Assembly (NCBI GenBank): GCA_046715235.1
Contig: JBKJZO010000099.1
Coordinates: 1 to 8,756, forward strand
Reading direction: 5' to 3'
DNA length: 8,756 bases
Source: JBKJZO01 sp046715235
Lineage (GTDB): Bacteria > Actinomycetota > Actinomycetes > BP-191
Of this stretch, positions 4,571 to 8,756 are shown piece after piece. The position numbers and the translations under genes are program-made. How positions within the stretch are numbered: the first letter of the stretch is position 1; every line of letters starts with the position of its first letter. The notes beneath the pieces were generated by a model that searched no databases, was not told where the DNA came from, and saw only the letters and a list, made by a program, of their open reading frames with translations.

Positions 4571-6523
4571 ATGGAGCAGGCACCACCGGGCGGAACCCAT
4601 TCCACGTCGTTGTTCTCGCGTGCGGACGGCGGCGTCCTCACGATGCGCGGCGTCGACGTCGGAGCCACCCGTGAGGCGCGCCGCATCCGGCGCCTGTGGA
4701 AGCTGACGGCCTACTTCTCGGTGCCGACCGCGTTCCTCTGGTACCGCCTGCTCGACGGCCGCCCGTTCAACATCTTCGCGCTGCCGCATGTCGACCCGAT
4801 CATGCTGATGATGTTTCTGTTCTTTCCCTCCATGCTCCTCATCGTCGCGGTTCAGTTTCTCGCCACGGGACGATCACCGCACACGCTGATCCGTCCCGAA
4901 CAGATCGAGGTGTCGCTCGACGACGTCGTCGGTATTGACGCCGTCAAGGACGAGGTCGTCCGTTCGCTCAACCTGTTCCTGAACCACAAGAGGTTCGCCC
5001 GAGAGATGGGCGGTCGCCCCCGCCGTGGCTTGCTGTTCGAAGGCGGTCCCGGCACCGGGAAGACACACACGGCAAAGGCGATGGCGCACGAAGCCGGAGT
5101 GCCGTTCCTCTTCGCGTCGGCGACGTCGTTCCAGTCGTCGTTCCAGGGTGCGTCACAGCGCAAGGTGCGCAAATACTTCGGCGCTCTTCGGGCGGCCGCG
5201 CGTCGCGAGGGCGGCGCCATCGGCTTCATCGACGAGGTCGACGCGATCGCCGGAGCGCGTGGTGCGGCCGCGATGACGGTGGCCCCGAGTCAAGCCACGG
5301 TCGCCAGTTGCGGTGGCCTCGTGGGACTTCCCGCCATTGGCACGGGCCGCGAGTCGATGGATGTCGAGCGGTTCACCGGCGGCGGCGATCTCTCGACGGT
5401 CGTGAACGAGCTCCTCGTGCAGATGCAGTCGTTCGACGAGCCGACTGGCATGGCGAAAATGACCGGCCGGGTGATCGACCGGATCAACCTGCTGCTGTCG
5501 GAGGGCAAGCAGATCAAGAAAAAGCCCGTACCGGTGTCCAACATCATGCTGATCGCCTCGACGAACCGGGTAGACGCACTCGACCCCGCGCTGCTTCGTC
5601 CCGGGCGCTTCGACCGCTGCCTGACCTTCGAGCTGCCCGACCGCTCCGGCCGCCGCGAACTGCTCGATCATTTCCTCTCGCGCAAGGCGCACGCCCCTGA
5701 ACTCGGCGACGATGAGCAGCGCGATGCGATGGCAGCCGTCATGCAGGGTTACACGCCGGCGATGATCGAGGGTCTTCTCGACGAAGCGCTGATCAACGCC
5801 GTACGCCGTGGCGCCTCTCGCATGGACCGCAAGGACGTCGAGACCGCGCGGCTGACGACCGAGGTGGGGATGGGCCAACCGACTGCCTACACCGAGTTCG
5901 AGCGCCGGCTCATCGCTACGCACGAGGCCGGCCACACCGCGATGGCCTGGCTCGTCGCGCCGCACCGCAGGCTCGAGGTGCTCTCGATCATCAAGCGCCG
6001 CGACTCTCTCGGTCTGCTCGCCCACGGCGACAGCGAAGAGGTCTACACGCGCTCCAGCACGGACATGCGGGCCCGCATGCAGATCGCGTTCGGCGGTCAA
6101 TGCGCGGAGGAGATCTGGATCGGCGATGTCTCCACCGGGCCGGGCGGCGACCTGCTGCACGCCACCCAGGTAGCGGCGTCAATGATCGGCCAGTGCGGCA
6201 TGGGCGACACGCTCATCTCGTTCGGCGCGATCCAGAACAGCGCCTTCAACGACTCCAACATCGTCGGGCGGGTGCTGGCTGACACGCAGGGCCGGCAGAT
6301 GGTGCAGGACCTGTTGGCCGAACAGAAGCTGATCACCCGAGCGCTTCTCGACGACAACAAGCACCTGGTCGAGGCATTGCGCGACGCGCTCCTGGATCGT
6401 GACGAGTTGATCGGCTCCGAGATCACCGACGTGCTGATCGCCGCGGAGGGCGCCCGCCGCACTCGCAGCGCCGCCGAGGGCTCGGCGGTCATCGACCTCA
6501 CGCAGGTCCCCGACCTGATTTAG
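4571..6523 (+). CDS. Divergent FtsH-like membrane-anchored AAA+ zinc metalloprotease
   Basis: This encodes 650 residues. Two predicted membrane spans (about 43-61 and 76-98) are joined by only about 14 residues, much shorter than the usual FtsH extracytoplasmic domain. The AAA+ module has Walker A GGPGTGKT (158-165), a pore-loop-like FQG (191-193) where FtsH has FVG, Walker B GFIDEVD (218-224), and the second region of homology STNR...RPGRFDR with arginine fingers R346 and R349. The protease domain has HEAGH (451-455) and D527 as probable third zinc ligand, so ATPase and peptidase both look intact. Between Walker B and STNR there are about 64 more residues than in Escherichia coli FtsH, split around VVNELLVQMQSFDE: a G/A/S-rich block (about 228-276) and a basic block ending KQIKKKPVPVSN (about 291-324). 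It is probably a paralogue working beside a canonical FtsH on membrane or damaged proteins; substrates are unknown. The name ftsH is withheld because of these differences. Confidence 0.9.
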   Translation: MEQAPPGGTHSTSLFSRADGGVLTMRGVDVGATREARRIRRLWKLTAYFSVPTAFLWYRLLDGRPFNIFALPHVDPIMLMMFLFFPSMLLIVAVQFLATGRSPHTLIRPEQIEVSLDDVVGIDAVKDEVVRSLNLFLNHKRFAREMGGRPRRGLLFEGGPGTGKTHTAKAMAHEAGVPFLFASATSFQSSFQGASQRKVRKYFGALRAAARREGGAIGFIDEVDAIAGARGAAAMTVAPSQATVASCGGLVGLPAIGTGRESMDVERFTGGGDLSTVVNELLVQMQSFDEPTGMAKMTGRVIDRINLLLSEGKQIKKKPVPVSNIMLIASTNRVDALDPALLRPGRFDRCLTFELPDRSGRRELLDHFLSRKAHAPELGDDEQRDAMAAVMQGYTPAMIEGLLDEALINAVRRGASRMDRKDVETARLTTEVGMGQPTAYTEFERRLIATHEAGHTAMAWLVAPHRRLEVLSIIKRRDSLGLLAHGDSEEVYTRSSTDMRARMQIAFGGQCAEEIWIGDVSTGPGGDLLHATQVAASMIGQCGMGDTLISFGAIQNSAFNDSNIVGRVLADTQGRQMVQDLLAEQKLITRALLDDNKHLVEALRDALLDRDELIGSEITDVLIAAEGARRTRSAAEGSAVIDLTQVPDLI

Positions 6524-6525
6524 CA

Positions 6526-6557
6526 GACCCGTAGCTCACCTCGACCCGTAGCTGACC
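6526..6557 (+). repeat. Direct repeat after the FtsH-like stop
   Basis: GACCCGTAGCT-N-ACC occurs at 6526-6540 and 6543-6557, differing at one base (C or G at the eleventh base after the first, position 12 of 15), with a 17-base period. The second copy forms part of the left arm of the long hairpin 6547-6594. The first copy could pair with the same right arm with one mismatch. Confidence 0.6.
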
Positions 6558-6594
6558 GCCGGCGGCATCCCTGCGCCGCCGGTGGTCAGTTACG
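6547..6594 (+). terminator. Long stem-loop between the FtsH-like gene and the small membrane gene
   Basis: Bases 6547-6566 pair with 6575-6594 across an eight-base loop (6567-6574). There are twenty consecutive pairs, of which two are G-T wobbles (6551 with 6590, 6558 with 6583). The core is GC-rich (CCGGCGGC against GCCGCCGG). It begins 24 nt after the FtsH-like stop and ends 12 nt before the next ATG. There is no U-run. It most likely terminates the FtsH-like transcript, but its closeness to the next start leaves a leader or regulatory role open. TACGCT (6591-6596), a possible -10 for the next gene, overlaps its right arm. Confidence 0.7.
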
Positions 6595-6606
6595 CTCCGA
6601 CCCCTG

Positions 6607-7074
6607 ATGGATCCGACGCTCGACGCGCTCGAGGCGCCCCCCCGCCCCGGCCCGCTTGAGCAGATCCTGGGCTGGGTGACGGTCGCGATCCTCGCCGCCG
6701 TCGCCGTACTCGCGGCAGTGTTCGCGGTTGTCCTGTTGCCACCGGTCCTGCACTTGCAGGTCCTGGCCCGCATCGCCGCGTCGTTCGCCCTCGCCGGCCC
6801 GGGCAACTACCTCCTGGCCCTGTACGCCGGCAGAGCAGCAAGAGCGCCCCGCGCGGCCGCGATCCCCGCCCTGCTGTGGCTGGCCACGGTGGTTGCCCTG
6901 AGCGCGGGCCGGCCCGAAGGCGACAACGCCTATCTCCTGCACAGTTACCAGGGTCTGGCCCTCGCCCCAGTGGGCATCCTCGGATTCGCCTCCGGAATGG
7001 TCAGAGCCTCCCGTCACCCCCGGCCCGCCACCCCCCGTCAGGTTCAAGCCCCACCCGAATCAGCCGATAGCTGA
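6607..7074 (+). CDS. Small integral membrane protein of unknown function
   Basis: This encodes 155 residues. A proline-rich N-terminus is followed by about four hydrophobic spans (roughly 20-48, 55-74, 83-100 and 112-131) and a short, polar, proline-rich C-terminal tail. Between spans 3 and 4 is SAGRPEGDNAYL; a similar R-x-EGD loop occurs, from memory, in small membrane proteins found beside mshB in other actinobacteria (DUF6113 type). That would make this the usual mshB neighbour, separated here by the FtsH-like gene, but this is a tentative comparison. No ribosome-binding site precedes ATG 6607. TACGCT at 6591-6596 would place the transcript start about three or four bases before the ATG, suggesting a nearly leaderless message. 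Sixty bases separate its stop from the cheW start. Confidence 0.75.
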   Translation: MDPTLDALEAPPRPGPLEQILGWVTVAILAAVAVLAAVFAVVLLPPVLHLQVLARIAASFALAGPGNYLLALYAGRAARAPRAAAIPALLWLATVVALSAGRPEGDNAYLLHSYQGLALAPVGILGFASGMVRASRHPRPATPRQVQAPPESADS

Positions 7075-7118
7075 TCCAGGCGGTGCCACCGGGCGCCGCA
7101 TTCGCCGTGCGCGCTCGT

Positions 7119-7123
7119 GGAGG
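7119..7123 (+). promoter_or_regulatory. Ribosome-binding site that favours the cheW start at 7135
   Basis: GGAGG lies eleven bases before GTG 7135. The further-upstream in-frame GTGs at 7117 and 7123 overlap or abut this sequence and have no ribosome-binding site of their own. Confidence 0.6.
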
Positions 7124-7134
7124 TGAACCGGCAG

Positions 7135-7590
7135 GTGAGTCACGTGGTCATCCGCCTGGGCACCAGCCGCTTCGCGTTGTCGATGGAGGCCGTGGCCCAG
7201 GTCGGCCGGATGTCCAGCTGCACCCGCGTGCCCGGCACCCCGTCCTGGGTCGCAGGCGTGGCCAACTGGCGCGGCCGGGTGCTCGGCGTCGTCGACCTCA
7301 CCAGCCTGCTTGGGCTGGAGTCGGTGGTCACAGACCGCCGCAGCAAGGACGCACGGCTCGTCGTCCTCGCGAAGGGCCCGGTGCAGGTCGGAATTCTGGC
7401 CGATCGGGTCGACGGAGTGATCGACATCGAGGCCGATGCGCTCGAGCCGACCATGCTCGCGTTGGCCTCTGACGCCGAGTCTTTGCTTATGGGACAGACC
7501 ACAGATGCCGAGGGACCTGTAGGGGTGCTGGACGATTCAGCGGTCTTTGCTCTACGGGACCGTTTCGCGTTCGTACGCCGGGCAGGGTGA
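7135..7590 (+). CDS. cheW: CheW-like chemotaxis coupling protein
   Basis: CheW is the cytoplasmic adaptor that joins the histidine kinase CheA to chemoreceptors in signalling arrays. The 151 residues (157 if GTG 7117 is used) form a single CheW domain. It opens with strand VVIRLGTSRFALSMEAVAQV (4-23), then the hallmark RVPGTPSWVAGVANWRGRVLGVVDL (31-55), followed by RLVVLAKGPVQVGILADRVDGVIDI (74-98). Family members usually have N-L-R-G in the hallmark loop; here it is N-W-R-G (44-47). The start at 7135 is chosen for its GGAGG site. The stop is seven bases from the next ATG, so cheW and the receptor are surely co-transcribed and probably translationally coupled. No CheA is in the window; it may lie downstream. 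A stand-alone CheW domain of another pathway is possible but less likely given the receptor. Confidence 0.9.
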   Translation: MSHVVIRLGTSRFALSMEAVAQVGRMSSCTRVPGTPSWVAGVANWRGRVLGVVDLTSLLGLESVVTDRRSKDARLVVLAKGPVQVGILADRVDGVIDIEADALEPTMLALASDAESLLMGQTTDAEGPVGVLDDSAVFALRDRFAFVRRAG

Positions 7591-7595
7591 AGGAG
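7589..7595 (+). promoter_or_regulatory. Ribosome-binding site overlapping the cheW stop
   Basis: GAAGGAG overlaps the cheW TGA (7588-7590). It is only two bases from ATG 7598 but eight bases from an in-frame GTG at 7604. The spacing favours 7604 as the true receptor start, two codons shorter. The overlap with the stop indicates translational coupling. Confidence 0.6.
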
Positions 7596-7597
7596 TA

Positions 7598-8756
7598 ATG
7601 CACGTGGACTTCTCTCGACGGCTGGCCAGAGTGGCCGGAGTCGCGACCTGGTTCGAGCTTGTGCTGACCGTAGTTGCGGCCTGGACCGCGCTGAACGTCG
7701 GCGACACGCCGCCTTTCCACGTCAACTTCCTGTGGCTCATGACCTGGGTCGGCGTCGGCGCGATCGGCGCGACACTGCTGACTGCACTGCCGTACCTGCA
7801 GCGGGTACACCCTCAGGTCGACGCGAACGTGTACTTCTGGCGTCGGGCGCTCATCGCGCTCAACATGGTCTTCGTCACCGGCGTGTGTTCCTCCACCGGC
7901 GGCCTCGACGGTCCGTTCTGGCTGCTCTACCTACCGGCTGTGATCTTCGCGGCCGTTTCGTTCTCGCCGACGCAGGCGTTGCTCTTCGGTTTCGCCGGGA
8001 CCCTCGGCATCTCGTTCGCGACCTGGCTGTCCGGCATCTCGATCGGCGTGATCGGTCCGCTGCTGATCGTCGCGCCGATCTTCCCGGCGATCGCCTGGTT
8101 CAACTCCAACCTGTCGAACGCCGTGTGGGCGCAGCAGCGCAAGGCCAACGACGAGCGCGACACGTTGCAGTCGCGGGTCGAGGACCTCACCGAGCAGATG
8201 GAACGCGCGGCCGACGGTGACCTCGCGATCGAAGCCCAGCCGCTACTCGACGACGGCGCGATGAGCCTGCTGTCGCTGTCGTTCAACAACACGATCGAGA
8301 ACCTGCGCAACCTCGTCACCCAGATCCGCACCGGCGGTGAGCAGATCGGCGCGAGCGCTCAGGAGCTGCTGGCGACCGCCGAGGAGCACGCCGCAAGCGC
8401 CAGCCAGCAGTCCTCCGCAGTGAGCGAGACCACCTCGACGATCGAGGAACTCGCCGCGACCGCTGCTCAGATCGCCGACACGTCCGAAGCCGTTGCGCGC
8501 TACGCCGCGGAGACCCTGCGGTACGCCGAGCAGGGTCGCGAAGCCGTACAGCTGTCGGTCGAGTCGATGGACCAGATCGCCGCTCGCGTCGAGGGCATCG
8601 CCCGCCGCGCGCTGAACCTTGGCGAGAAAGGCCACGAGATCGGCCGGATCCTCGAGGTCATCGACGACCTGTCGGACCAAACCAACCTGCTGGCGCTCAA
8701 CGCCGCGATCGAGGCGGCGCGCGCCGGCGAGCACGGCCGCGGCTTCGCCGTCGTCG
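7598..8756 (+). CDS. Methyl-accepting chemotaxis protein with polytopic N-terminus (3' truncated)
   Basis: This is a chemoreceptor that would signal to CheA through CheW at the inner membrane. The 386 visible residues start with about six membrane spans (roughly 12-33, 43-66, 83-98, 106-122, 127-145 and 149-168) joined by short loops, so there is no large extracellular ligand-binding domain. A coiled coil (about 178-203) leads to a HAMP-like segment (ADGDLAIEA...SFNNTIENLRNLV, about 205-240). The long A/E/Q-rich methylation helix then leads to the hairpin tip (DQTNLLALNAAIEAARAG, 360-377, then EHGRGFAVV), which contacts CheA and CheW. The sequence ends there, so the return helix and C-terminus are missing. 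The start is ATG 7598, or by ribosome-binding-site spacing GTG 7604. A membrane-embedded sensor suggests sensing of energy, redox or a membrane signal, by inference only. It is in an operon with cheW. Confidence 0.93.
   Translation, partial: MHVDFSRRLARVAGVATWFELVLTVVAAWTALNVGDTPPFHVNFLWLMTWVGVGAIGATLLTALPYLQRVHPQVDANVYFWRRALIALNMVFVTGVCSSTGGLDGPFWLLYLPAVIFAAVSFSPTQALLFGFAGTLGISFATWLSGISIGVIGPLLIVAPIFPAIAWFNSNLSNAVWAQQRKANDERDTLQSRVEDLTEQMERAADGDLAIEAQPLLDDGAMSLLSLSFNNTIENLRNLVTQIRTGGEQIGASAQELLATAEEHAASASQQSSAVSETTSTIEELAATAAQIADTSEAVARYAAETLRYAEQGREAVQLSVESMDQIAARVEGIARRALNLGEKGHEIGRILEVIDDLSDQTNLLALNAAIEAARAGEHGRGFAVV

Noticed and set aside
5153..6160. 335-codon open frame antisense to the FtsH-like gene
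   Set aside because: It is a shadow of high-GC codon bias. It lacks domain motifs, has an unbalanced R/A/H-rich composition and overlaps a gene with complete catalytic motifs on the other strand.
7081..7091. Perfect CGGTG-C-CACCG inverted repeat before cheW
   Set aside because: The one-base loop cannot form an RNA hairpin, and an element this short is expected by chance at this GC content.

Overview
The window reads as chromosomal DNA from a motile, high-GC actinobacterium. The base composition is strongly GC-rich, GTG starts are used, and there is a mycothiol biosynthesis deacetylase (mshB), a pathway essentially confined to Actinobacteria. A cheW and chemoreceptor pair at the right end implies motility. 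A motile genus of the Nocardioidaceae type would fit, but that placement is inference. The first 67 bases are not genomic: they match an Illumina Nextera P7/i7 adapter with four substitutions, so the true contig begins at base 68.

Layout: (1) 1-67 adapter. (2) 68-577, the C-terminal part of the translational GTPase TypA/BipA, cut by the contig end. (3) 632-1696, a polytopic membrane protein of unknown function, and 1735-2220, a small flavin reductase-like protein, both on the plus strand. (4) An elaborate stem-loop at 2259-2308 separates these from a convergent minus-strand gene (2322-3374) for a winged-helix HTH_42 protein related to YcaQ/AlkZ-type DNA glycosylases, in which the expected catalytic motif is not apparent. 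(5) A 53-bp divergent promoter region leads to mshB (3428-4303). (6) 4304-4570 is a non-coding leader with three successive hairpins and a tandem direct repeat. (7) 4571-6523 encodes a membrane-anchored FtsH-like AAA+ zinc metalloprotease with two extra segments between Walker B and the arginine-finger region. (8) A 20-bp stem-loop (6547-6594) precedes a small membrane protein (6607-7074). (9) cheW (7135-7590) and a polytopic methyl-accepting chemotaxis protein (7598 to the window end, truncated) form a tight operon.

Functionally the window mixes housekeeping genes (ribosome-associated GTPase, mycothiol synthesis), a likely membrane-protein quality-control protease, and the start of a chemotaxis cluster. 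From memory, typA and mshB also lie close together in mycobacteria, so part of this is probably conserved actinobacterial synteny. The least explained parts are the divergent FtsH paralogue with its structured upstream region, and the hairpin/repeat element downstream of it. I saw no CRISPR array, tRNA, rRNA or insertion sequence.
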